From: Tolypothrix sp. FACHB-123
GTDB lineage: Bacteria > Cyanobacteriota > Cyanobacteriia > Cyanobacteriales > Nostocaceae
Length of the DNA stretch: 64,000 nucleotides
Reading direction: 5' to 3'
NCBI RefSeq assembly: GCF_014697075.1
Contig: NZ_JACJRE010000007.1
Span: 124,001 to 188,000 of the forward strand
The translations under genes and the position numbers were made by a program. Within the stretch, counting starts at the first letter, position 1, and each line of letters opens with the position of its first letter. Shown here piece by piece: positions 29,366 through 40,700 of this stretch. Below the pieces are notes generated by a model, which had not been told where the DNA came from, made no database searches, and saw only the letters and a program-made list of their open reading frames with translations.

Positions 29366-31144
29366 CTACTTTACTTTCCTAAACCACTCAACAATCCCAT
29401 CTGCTAATGCTTTCGCTTTCTTTTTCTGTGCTTCTTGGTTGACTATCTGCTCAAATTCATCGGGGTTACTCATAAAACCTAACTCCAGCAACACCGATGG
29501 CGCACTATAGGGACGTGTCAGCGCCAAGTTATTCCAAAATACGCCAAAAGAAGGTCTACCTAAATTTTTTACTAGCCGATTTTGCAACAATACAGCCAAA
29601 CTTTGTGCTTGAGGATGATACCAAGAGCTACTTACACCTTTGGTATTTTCGGCATCGCCATCATCAGGTAAAAAGCGATAATGAAAAGTAAGAGCGATCG
29701 CAGGTTCTTCTTGTTCAATCATTTTCTGACGTTCTCCCAGTGATAACTCCTGATCCTCTTGTCTTGTCATGACTACCGTTGCGCCCCGCTTGATCAACTC
29801 ATCCCGCAATAATTTTGTCACCTGCAAATTTAAGTCTTTAGCTAACACACCATTAGGCCCCGCAGCACCCGATTCTTGTCCCCCTTGTCCTGGATTGAGT
29901 AAAATCTTGATTCCCGATAATGGCTGTTGTTGCTTTTTGGCAATTTTTGGTGGATGACGCAAACTTAAAACTAAGCTGGTATTTTTGTATATAAGCTTAT
30001 ATCCCCATTGCTGCTTATTTTTGAGGTGAAAGGTATATTGCACTGTTTTTGGGGCAATTTGCTGCCAATCTAGGCGAGAAATTACAGGGTTATCATCTAG
30101 GCGAATAATGTCTGTTTGGGCATTAGTGTTATGCAGAGTGAGGGTAAAAGTTCCATCACCTTGGGTAACGCTGACAGGTACGGGTATTTGCAGGGGAAAA
30201 ATTATCTCCGTTGCTGTGGATAATTGCCGTGATGTGACGCTGCGAATAACTGAACTAGTGGCAACTGTACCCGCCAGCAGCCGCGTTTCTTGGCTATTAA
30301 TCCAGCCGCCGTAGTCAAGACGAAACCAATCACCTTCTTTCGCCGTCACTGCTGCCACAACGCCTTTTGGTAGCGGTGTCAGCCGCGAATAATCTGTACT
30401 AGGCCCAGTGCGGGCTACAGCAGTTTCGGCTGTAACTTCCACCATAGGTAATTTATGTGGTGTTAAGGTTTGCACCTTGCCAGAACTAGGCTGAGTTAGG
30501 GTTTTACCATTGAATGTGAGTTGAAATTCTGGTTGTTGCCAATCACCACCTGTCTGCAATTTTCTACATCCCCGATACTTACCGGGAGTCAATTCTGGGA
30601 CAGGCTGATTTTTGTTGATGAAGATAGCCGAATTGCTGGGTAGAGAAATCTGTTGTGGTTGCGGTAATAAATCAACAGTTTGCTTGCCAATATTCACCGC
30701 TACCTTAGCATTTACAGGAGCGAACCCTTCGGGAAGCTTCGCTAACGCACTAAAACAAATTTCTTCTGTGGGTAGGCGGGAGATATCAACAGCAGGAGTC
30801 AGAGAATTTGGGGCAAAAGCTAATCCCTGTGGTATTTCTGCTTGATTCGCCAACCTTGTCACCCGCAGCAGCAATTCTTGGTTTTGGTAACGCACAGTAA
30901 ACAAATTCTCTCCCAACTTTAAGGGAAAACTAGGCGCAAAATGACCAGCTTGACTGCGCTTAATGGGTTGACCGTTAATTAAAACTTGTCCATTAGGTGG
31001 TGCGCTACCCAGTAAGAAAATTTTATCTGTCTTCGTTTGGTGATTGGTTGGCGGATACACCAGCTTGATTGTATTTTCTTGTCCCCAAGCTACCCTGGCA
31101 GTGATGAGAGAAGTGAAGGCGATTAATTTGATGAATGATTGCAT
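29366..31144 (-). CDS. AmiC-like amidase paralogue with degenerate zinc site
   Basis: This 592-residue exported protein is a paralogue of the adjacent N-acetylmuramoyl-L-alanine amidase, with the same order: signal peptide (MQSFIKLIAFTSLITARVAWG), a beta-rich N-terminal region, an SH3-like segment (EVTAETAVARTGPSTDYSRL, about 236-290), an AMIN-like region, and a C-terminal Amidase_3 domain (about 405-590). The first zinc ligand, His in LDPGHGG of the neighbour, is Gln here (LNPGQGG). The second, Glu in LEKDV, is Ala here (LAKDL). The third His (TFHYRF) and the catalytic Glu (LLELGF) remain. It is probably inactive, perhaps a peptidoglycan-binding regulator. It lies 62 bases after the first amidase gene. 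Confidence 0.85.
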   Translation of the reverse strand: MQSFIKLIAFTSLITARVAWGQENTIKLVYPPTNHQTKTDKIFLLGSAPPNGQVLINGQPIKRSQAGHFAPSFPLKLGENLFTVRYQNQELLLRVTRLANQAEIPQGLAFAPNSLTPAVDISRLPTEEICFSALAKLPEGFAPVNAKVAVNIGKQTVDLLPQPQQISLPSNSAIFINKNQPVPELTPGKYRGCRKLQTGGDWQQPEFQLTFNGKTLTQPSSGKVQTLTPHKLPMVEVTAETAVARTGPSTDYSRLTPLPKGVVAAVTAKEGDWFRLDYGGWINSQETRLLAGTVATSSVIRSVTSRQLSTATEIIFPLQIPVPVSVTQGDGTFTLTLHNTNAQTDIIRLDDNPVISRLDWQQIAPKTVQYTFHLKNKQQWGYKLIYKNTSLVLSLRHPPKIAKKQQQPLSGIKILLNPGQGGQESGAAGPNGVLAKDLNLQVTKLLRDELIKRGATVVMTRQEDQELSLGERQKMIEQEEPAIALTFHYRFLPDDGDAENTKGVSSSWYHPQAQSLAVLLQNRLVKNLGRPSFGVFWNNLALTRPYSAPSVLLELGFMSNPDEFEQIVNQEAQKKKAKALADGIVEWFRKVK

Positions 31145-31206
31145 GAGAGTTGTACCAATTCAAAATTCAAAATTAAGAATTCTATTTGCCCCATGCCCCA
31201 TGCCCA

Positions 31207-33039
31207 TCACCTAGACTTAAACCACTCAACAATCCCATTAGCTAAAGCTTTCGCCATCTTTTTCTGTTCTTGGGGGTTGACTATTTCCTCAAATTCTTCG
31301 GGGTTACTCATAAAACCCAATTCCAACAATACCGCAGGCGCAGCCGTGGGGCGTGTTAGGGCGAGGTTATTCCAAAAAACACCATAGGAAGGTTTTTTCA
31401 AATTTTTGACTATGTAATTGTGCAAAAATAGTGCTAAACTGTGTGATTGGGTGTTATACCAAAACGTCCCAAATCCCTTGGTTTTCTCCGCATCACCGTT
31501 ATCGGGTAGGGAGTTGTAGTGAATCGAAAGAGCGATCGCAGGTTCTTCTTTACTAATAATTTGTTGCCGTTCGACTAAAGACACATCGCGATCGTCCTCC
31601 CTGGTTAACACCACCGTTGCGCCTAGCTTCACCAACTCATCGCGCAACAACTTGGAGACTACCAAGTTGACATCTTTTTCTAAATAGCCAGTTGGGCCAC
31701 TGGCACCTGATTCTTTGCCCCCATGTCCGGGATCGAGTAAAATCTTGACACCGGATAAAGGTTTGCGTGTTTTTTCTCTAAATGCAGGTGGATGACGCAA
31801 AGTTAAAACTAAGCTCGTACCTTCATATCTCAACTTGTATCCCCACTGTTGAGAGTTTTTGAGATTAAAGGTGTATTGTACTTGTCCGGGCGCTACCTGT
31901 TGCCAATCTAGGCGAGAAATTAGGGAACTATCATCCGTGCGAACAATATCTGTTTGGGCGGTTGTATTGTAAAGAGTGAGGGTGAAATTGCGATCGCCCT
32001 GTTTTACACTCACAGGTACGGCAACTTCTAGGGGAAAGACAACCTCTGTCGCACTAGGAAGTTTTCGATAACCAACACTGCGAATGATTGTGTTTGGTGA
32101 ATTTGCACTTGGTAAAACTTGGGTTTCTTTACTATTAATCCAAGCGCCATAATCCAGGCGTAACCATTCACCTTCTTTACCAGTGACTGTGGTTGTTGTT
32201 CCTTTGGGGAGTGGTGTCAGTCTTGAATAGTCAGTACTAGGGCCAGTCCGCGCTACGCCTGAGTCGGCTGTAATTTCCACAACAGGTAATTGTGAGGGTG
32301 AGAGAATTTGAATTTTTCCAGTACCCGACTGCGTTACAGTCTCACCATTCATTGTCAGCCTAAATTCTGGTGTACCCAAATCGATATTTTTACCGGAATC
32401 TGGAATTACAGCACCGGAAATAATATTGTTACCGTCAACTGTCGTGCGACTGGAAATTGGGGAATCAGGTTGTTGGGCTATAGTGCAACCCTCATACCTT
32501 CCTGCGATAGACTGGTTAGCAGGTTGATTTTTCCCCGTTAAGGCTGCCAAATTACTTGGTAGTTGTGCCTTGATGGGTTGGGGTGCAAGAACAACAGTTT
32601 GATTGGCTAGAGTGACAGATACGCTGGCGTTAGGCGGTGCGATCGCGCTAAAACAAATTAATTCCCCCGGTAGTCTGGCGATGTCGGCTACTGGCGTTAA
32701 CGAATCTTTGGCGAAGGCTAAACCCTGTGGTAGCTGAGGCTGAGTGCTAAGTCTAGTCACCTTAATCTGAAGTTCGCGATTTTGGTGACGAACAGTAAAC
32801 AAATTATCTCCCAGCTGCAAGGGAAAGCTTGGTGCAAAATGACCAGCCTTGCTCCGGTTCACTGGCTTACCATTAAATAACACTTGGCCATTTGCTGGTG
32901 CAGTACCTAGAAAGAAGATTTTTTCCGCAGTTGTTTGGTGGTTTGTTTGGGGAAAGACAACTACAAAAGATGAATCTGCCAACGCTATGGGGGAGGTGAC
33001 GACAAGGCTTAATAATACTAGTCCTACGAGTTTTTTCAC
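31207..33039 (-). CDS. amiC: N-acetylmuramoyl-L-alanine amidase, AmiC type
   Basis: It cleaves the amide bond between N-acetylmuramic acid and the peptide stem. Tandem AmiC enzymes in Nostoc and Anabaena drill the septal nanopores used for cell-cell communication. Order: signal peptide (KKLVGLVLLSLVVTSPIALA), N-terminal beta domains, SH3-like segment (EITADSGVARTGPSTDYSRL), AMIN-like region and Amidase_3. The zinc ligands are intact: His in DPGHGG, Glu in LEKDV and His in SIHYNS, with the catalytic Glu in LLELGF. I start at a GTG at 33039, which puts the signal peptide at the N-terminus (610 residues). An ATG at 33090 in frame gives 627. It is first of a two-gene unit. Confidence 0.9.
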   Translation of the reverse strand: MKKLVGLVLLSLVVTSPIALADSSFVVVFPQTNHQTTAEKIFFLGTAPANGQVLFNGKPVNRSKAGHFAPSFPLQLGDNLFTVRHQNRELQIKVTRLSTQPQLPQGLAFAKDSLTPVADIARLPGELICFSAIAPPNASVSVTLANQTVVLAPQPIKAQLPSNLAALTGKNQPANQSIAGRYEGCTIAQQPDSPISSRTTVDGNNIISGAVIPDSGKNIDLGTPEFRLTMNGETVTQSGTGKIQILSPSQLPVVEITADSGVARTGPSTDYSRLTPLPKGTTTTVTGKEGEWLRLDYGAWINSKETQVLPSANSPNTIIRSVGYRKLPSATEVVFPLEVAVPVSVKQGDRNFTLTLYNTTAQTDIVRTDDSSLISRLDWQQVAPGQVQYTFNLKNSQQWGYKLRYEGTSLVLTLRHPPAFREKTRKPLSGVKILLDPGHGGKESGASGPTGYLEKDVNLVVSKLLRDELVKLGATVVLTREDDRDVSLVERQQIISKEEPAIALSIHYNSLPDNGDAEKTKGFGTFWYNTQSHSLALFLHNYIVKNLKKPSYGVFWNNLALTRPTAAPAVLLELGFMSNPEEFEEIVNPQEQKKMAKALANGIVEWFKSR

Positions 33040-33208
33040 AGCAAGATCACAGAAGATTTCACAATAGTTACTGTGGCACAATGACCACAAAAGGATGAAG
33101 CTTGAGGCTTAAAAATGAAGGTTAAAGCATGTTGGTGGAAATTTCATACTTTACACTTCACAGTTCATACTTCATACTTCATACTTCAGATGACGGATGT
33201 ATTTTTAG

Positions 33209-34855
<1,647 letters not shown>

Positions 34856-35116
34856 TCTAGCCCGGCTGAATGCGAAATTATGGTCAAAGCCGATAGCTGA
34901 GGATTGTTATCCGTGTTATAAACCCATGAACGTTACTCTAAATGTCTGAAATTGTCTGAATCTGAACCTACAGAGTATGGCATCTTTATTCCCACCGTGC
35001 TGTACTAGTGTAAGCTGACAACAGTAAACTAAAATTCACAATTAACAGCAGCTGATTTGCGATTTGAATTGTGAATTTTTTTAAAGAGTGACATCACGGG
35101 TACTTGAGGAGATGTT

Positions 35117-35539
35117 GTGGCGTACTGGGTGAAAATCCTTTACGAAAGGAAAAAATATGTGGTCAATTTTGACCGTATTAACGCCTTTTGTTATGAACAA
35201 AATGGCAGAGTTACCTTTTGGCTACCAGACTCTGCTATTCCGATAGTGATTAACCCACAAAGTAATCCCCGAGACTATGAGAAGATTTTGAAGTATATAG
35301 AACATGTGACAGGCTTAGAAGTCGAAGATACCCATTGGGTAAAAATAATTTATGAAAATAGTGAATATGTAATTAATCTCAACTGCATCAGTTCTTTTTG
35401 CCAAGAGACTAATGGACGGATCACTTTTTGGCTGCCTGATGGTACTATTCCCATCATCATCAACCCCGTGAGTAATCCAGAATCTTATCAAAAAGTTTTG
35501 CAATACGTTCAGAAGGCGACGGGGTATTCTTTGTCTTAA
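35117..35539 (+). CDS. Small protein made of two tandem copies of one domain
   Basis: I do not recognise a named family. The 140 residues fall into two similar halves (about 1-66 and 73-138): WVKILYERKKYVVNFDRI pairs with WVKIIYENSEYVINLNCI, NGRVTFWLPDSAIPIVINP with NGRITFWLPDGTIPIIINP, and both end in a KxLxYxxxxTG helix. The start is a GTG at 35117 with a strong GAGGAG box. It appears to be a small soluble beta-rich protein. The 34856-35116 spacer before it is empty by eye. Confidence 0.75.
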   Translation: MAYWVKILYERKKYVVNFDRINAFCYEQNGRVTFWLPDSAIPIVINPQSNPRDYEKILKYIEHVTGLEVEDTHWVKIIYENSEYVINLNCISSFCQETNGRITFWLPDGTIPIIINPVSNPESYQKVLQYVQKATGYSLS

Positions 35540-35640
35540 GGCAGAAGGCAGAAGGCAGAAGGCAGACAAGGAGGACAAGGGAAGGGGGATGATTTATCAA
35601 TGCCCAATGCCCCATGCCCAATGCCCCATGCCCCATACAT
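35540..35640. repeat. Heptad repeats (AAGGCAG and TGCCCCA/TGCCCAA)
   Basis: Four consecutive AAGGCAG units follow the stop codon of the duplicated-domain gene, then a GACAAGGAG segment and about six TGCCC(A/C)A units. Confidence 0.85.
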
Positions 35641-35705
35641 TTGGTATACATTGGAAAGGGCTGTGTCTTATAACAGGCTACTAGGCGTCCACGCTTTAAT
35701 AGAGC

Positions 35706-37550
35706 ATGACAATAACCCTTCTCAACAATCGGTATCAAGTTATTCAGGTACTCGGTGCTGGTGGTTTTGGCGAAACCTTCCTGGCAGAGGACACTCACAT
35801 GCCTTCTCGCCGTCGCTGTGTGATTAAACAACTCAAACCCATCAGTAATGACCCGCAAACTTACCAATTGATTCAACAGCGCTTTGAAAGAGAAGCTGCA
35901 ACTCTAGAATATTTGGGTAAAAGTAGCGACCAAGTACCGGAACTCTATGCCTATTTTTCGGAACATGGGCAATTTTATTTGGTTCAAGAATGGATTCAAG
36001 GACAGACTTTAAGAGATGTGATCCAGACTCAGGGAAAGTTAAACGAAACATCTGTTCGAGAAATCCTCTTAAGTCTTTTGTCTGTCTTAGAGTATATTCA
36101 TAGCAAAGGTATTATCCACCGGGATATCAAGCCCGATAATATTATTATTCGCTCGGCTGATGGCAAGCCAGTGTTGATTGATTTTGGCGCTGTCAAAGAA
36201 ACTATTCGTTCAGTAGTGAGTTCTCCGGGATTACCTGCGCAATCGCTGGTAATTGGGACGCCGGAGTATATGCCCAGCGAACAAGCCTTAGGTCGTCCAG
36301 TCTATGGTACTGATATTTATAGCTTAGGCTTAACGGCAATTTATTTGCTGACGGGTAAATCACCCCAAGAAATAGAAACTGACCAGCAAAATGGGGAAAT
36401 TCTCTGGCATAATTACGCCCCAAATGTTTCTCCTGGTTTAGTAAAAGTACTTAATCAGGCAATTAAACCCCATGCTAGCGATCGCTACACCACAGCTAGT
36501 AAAATGCTCTATGATTTGGAGTCTGCTAGTTATATCGTCCCGCCTCAAGCTACCTCAGCGCGGACACAGAGTTTATCAACTAACCAAACTCAGCCTTTAT
36601 ATTCCCCCCAATATCCTCCGCAACAACGCCAAGTAATTCCGACACCAGTTTGGCAAAAGCCTGCGGTGATTTTTAGTGGTTTAGCCGTTGGTGGATTGTT
36701 AATTGGGGTATTATTTTCCAACCTTAGCCGCCAACCAGCAGCAGACACGCCAGTTGTCACTAATACTACTCCTTCCCCAGAACCTTCAGCTATTAATACT
36801 GAACCAACTGATAGTCCTATTGATGACCAAGTTTCACCAACTGCATCACAATCACCTGTAGCAGAAATTCCCGCACCAACTTCTACTTTTGCACCTCAAG
36901 CTAACCCCAATGTAGAAACTAATCCTCCAGTTACATCTACATTGCCACAGCAGCAAGCACCTGTTACAACTGATACTCCTGCGCCAGTGGCGACATTAGC
37001 ACCACAGCCAAATACCCAAAATCAGCCGCCTGTAGTACTGACACCAGAAGTCCGTTCTACACCAGAAAATAATACTCAGCAACCGAAATCAGTTACTAAT
37101 AACGTCAGACAAAGAGTTCCCGCATTTCCTACAGGGACATCCAGAAGCACAGTGGAAGCTACTCTTGGTAAGCCAGCTAGAGATTTAAGAGGACTGTGGC
37201 GAAATACGCGGGCTGTTACCTATAAAATAGTACCTAATCAAATTGATGTTGGTTATTTATTTGATCGCAATACTGGCGCATTACGACAAACTGAAGCAGC
37301 TTTTGCCCAATCAGTAGACCCGCAAGTGATGGAAAATACTTTAGATGGCTTGTTAGGCGGTCAAGCTAATGAAGAGATTAGACAGGGATTAAGACAAATA
37401 CAGCAGCGTCAATCTGATAATTTCAAATTTTCTAAAGGTGGTGTCAAAGGTCAGATTGTCCGCCAAAACTGTGATTTTATTTATATCAGTATTTGGGATG
37501 CGGATTTACATGATTTTGTGAATCCTGCTGACGCTAAACAGTGTAGTTAA
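35706..37550 (+). CDS. Membrane-anchored Ser/Thr protein kinase (Hanks type)
   Basis: The 614-residue protein has a complete eukaryotic-type kinase domain at about 8-275: glycine loop GAGGFGETF, lysine in CVIKQL, catalytic HRDIKPDN, DFGAVK and GTPEYMPSEQ. One membrane helix follows at about 319-337 (FSGLAVGGLLIGVLF), then a Pro/Thr-rich linker (about 345-475) and a C-terminal domain of about 130 residues that is probably periplasmic and may sense a signal. It precedes the large putative toxin gene by 217 bases on the same strand; a functional link is not shown. Confidence 0.92.
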   Translation: MTITLLNNRYQVIQVLGAGGFGETFLAEDTHMPSRRRCVIKQLKPISNDPQTYQLIQQRFEREAATLEYLGKSSDQVPELYAYFSEHGQFYLVQEWIQGQTLRDVIQTQGKLNETSVREILLSLLSVLEYIHSKGIIHRDIKPDNIIIRSADGKPVLIDFGAVKETIRSVVSSPGLPAQSLVIGTPEYMPSEQALGRPVYGTDIYSLGLTAIYLLTGKSPQEIETDQQNGEILWHNYAPNVSPGLVKVLNQAIKPHASDRYTTASKMLYDLESASYIVPPQATSARTQSLSTNQTQPLYSPQYPPQQRQVIPTPVWQKPAVIFSGLAVGGLLIGVLFSNLSRQPAADTPVVTNTTPSPEPSAINTEPTDSPIDDQVSPTASQSPVAEIPAPTSTFAPQANPNVETNPPVTSTLPQQQAPVTTDTPAPVATLAPQPNTQNQPPVVLTPEVRSTPENNTQQPKSVTNNVRQRVPAFPTGTSRSTVEATLGKPARDLRGLWRNTRAVTYKIVPNQIDVGYLFDRNTGALRQTEAAFAQSVDPQVMENTLDGLLGGQANEEIRQGLRQIQQRQSDNFKFSKGGVKGQIVRQNCDFIYISIWDADLHDFVNPADAKQCS

Positions 37551-37767
37551 TCTCAAATGGGATAGTAAGGAGGACAAGGAGGACAAGGGAGAAATAAATC
37601 TTTCCCCTAGCCCCTATTCAAAGACGAAGGATTGCAGATATTAGCATCGGGCTAAGATTAGACTTAAGTCCATAGCGATCGCCTGAGAACAAAGCCTAAA
37701 ATTCTTTAGGGAATAATACTAAACACTTAGAATTAGGGCTAAACCTCTTTGAGGTAGGAAGGGCGAG

Positions 37768-40700
37768 ATGAGCGATGTCCACCGCCAAGACAGTCGGCGT
37801 CTGCGGAGCAAATTAGGAAGTCAAAAAGCGGATACATCGGGTTTTTCTCGTCCGTCGCTAGTTTCACCCAATACTCCCACTTTGGCGAATCCCACAGCAG
37901 GTTTTGTCTCGCCAAAAGTGACTGAGGAATCAACTGATAGTCAACAAGCTCCCTCAAGCGATCGCGAATTATCATCATTAGAAAGTATTCCCGAAAAGCC
38001 GCCCAGTCACGATATTAGTCGTATATCTTTGCTGCGTCCCCAAGCTAAATCAACTTTGGGAACAACAGAGGATAATGATTTGCCTTTCCATGAATTAACT
38101 GATGTCGTCCAGCGTCAACCTGTAACTAATCCTACATCAGACCAGGAAGAAAAAACAAAGTCGACTTCAGGGACAGAAAATTCTTCTCAGCAACCACAGC
38201 CAGCACCTATTCCTTCCCCAAAAAATGGGGATGTTTCAGGATTTACACCAAATAATAATGTAACTTCAAATACTTCAAATTCACAGGATAATTCTCCGGG
38301 ATTGATGTCAGGGAATAACCAGTCATCAACTCAAAAGACACCAGACGAGCAAGTATCTCCTACTGACGCTAAGAGTGCGGATTTAGCCAATACGCCTGAT
38401 AGTAGTGGTAATCCTGGAGTACCTGTAACAACTAATACCCCGATAACGGATGGCGGTGCTACTCCTTCACCTTCCCCAGATTCAGCTGCACCGACGCCCA
38501 GTAATAATACCAATGATGGCGGTGTTGGTAGTCCGGAGTACGGGCAATTTTTAACTCAAGCACAGTTGCACCGGAAAACTCTTGCGAATCATGCACAGAC
38601 TAAAAAAGAAGCGATCGCTAAAGGTGCAGAGCAAGAAAAGCAAGGTATCAGCAAGCAAGTAGAGGTAGAAGCAACTCGCCTGAGTACTGCCTATGATAAT
38701 GCGATCGCTCAAGTAAATACTGCGATCGCTAATTCCAAAACAGAAATTACCACGAATAGAGCAGCGAAAATCGCTAAAGTCAAGACTACCGCCCAAAGCG
38801 AACTCGATAACCTGACGAAAATCAATCAAGATAAACAAGCAGAAGTTAAGCGAGTGGCGGAACAAAAGGCTTTAAATATTGAAGCTTTTGGGGAAAGTGA
38901 AGCCAAACGCGCCCAAGACGGTAGCAAGATACGTGTGGACAAAGCTAACAAGCTCAAGGATAGTAAAATTGCGGAAGTCCAAGGTAAAGATAATGGTGCA
39001 CAACTAGCAGCCGAAATTCAACAAGAAGCGGCGAAAGTCATTGCTAACTTTAATAAATCGGCTGGGGATTTGGCAGTGATGGCGCGTAGTCGTGCCACAG
39101 ATGCAGCGAAAAAATTTAGACAAGAAGGGGAGGAAGCAGCCAGTAAATTCACTGAGCCAACTGAAAAAGCCAGCAAAGCTGTCATTGGTGCCCGTGACGA
39201 AGCAATTAAAGCCATTGAGAAGGCTGCCGCAGATTCGCTCACGGAACTGCAAGCAGACGCTAAAGCCGTGGTGAAAAACCTGCAAACAGAAAAGACCGAG
39301 AAATTGACCCAGGTGCGTGCTAATGCTGATTCGATAGCGGCGGGTGTAGACAGTGCCACCATAGACGCTGGTGCCAAAGTTGACGCCAAAACGACTGAGA
39401 TTGATAACGAGGTGGTACGGTTCCAAGACAAAATCACAGAGGTGAAATGGGCTGGTAAGCAAATTGCAACGGCGGCGTTGGATTTACAGGTAGCCGTCGA
39501 TCAGCACAACGGGGAGATAGACACCCTGACAAACAGCGTCATCACTGCCATTGGTAAAGGTATTAAAGATGCGATCGCTAATCTGGGTGATGCTATTACC
39601 AAGCAAATTGCTGAGGTGACTAAAGTCGGTAGTGAATTTGAAACCAAAGCCTCGGCGGCTAGCAGTAAAGTCGTCAGTGCAATGGAAGAACAGCGCACCG
39701 AAGGCGATGAAGAGATGAAAAAACCAGGTACAGACCTGGATAAACAGCTGCAACTAGCTGTACAAAGGGCGGGCGAAGGTTGGGAACGCAATTTAACTGA
39801 GGCGCGGAATGATATCAGCCACGGCGTTGACGATGGCTTGCGCCAACAAGATGATGCGATCGCGTCTTTCGATAGTGCGCTGGCGGGAATTGTCAGTAAA
39901 GCGGGTTCGTGGCTATCCAGTGTCGTTGACGCCATCAAGAATGTAGGTAGTTTCCTGGCTGGGGTAGTGGTAGGTGCTTTCTGGCACGTGATTGATTTCT
40001 TTGTCGCTTTATGGGATTTAATCAAGAAACCACTGTTTTGGATTGTGGTGGTGATTGTGGCGATCGTGATTGTTGTTGCCATTATCTATTTTGGCTGGGC
40101 AGCAGTTGCAGGTGCATTGGCGGCGATTGGTAAAGCTTTGTTGGTAATTGGCATCATCATCGGCGTTGGTCTTGCAATCTACTATATATATGTAGCTATT
40201 ACCAAACCCGACCTCAGCCCCTATGAACGTGGTAAATATGTCGGTAAAGCTGTAGTTGAAGTGTTCCTCGCCTTCCTGGGTACTGGTGTTTGGGCACGTT
40301 TAACAGGTTGGATGGCGCGTGTGGCGCAGATTGCTAAAGTTTTGGATCTGGTTGGTGATTTGGTAAAAGCATCGCGGTTGCTGCGGCGTGTTAGCGATGT
40401 GGAAACGGTAATCAAGTTGCTGGAAAAAGCAAAAGATGCCGAAAAACTGTTGGAATTGCTGGATAAGGTAAAAGATGCGGAAGAAGCGCTGAAATTACTC
40501 GACAAGTCTACCGATATTGTAAGCTTGCTGAAGTTGCTAGAACTCGCCAAGAGTAGCGAGAAAGTCTTGCAACTGCTAGAAAAAGTCAACGATGCGAGTA
40601 AAGCAGTTCAATTGTTAGAAAAAGTCAAGAATATTGAAACTTTGCTTTCTATTCTTGGCAAGACAACTGATATTGAAAATCTTCTCAAGTTGCTTGATGC

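Noticed and set aside
31931-32541. Extra domain suspected in the first amidase (insert with ISSRTTVDGNN)
   Set aside because: The stretch is a short linker absent from the paralogue, not a separate domain.
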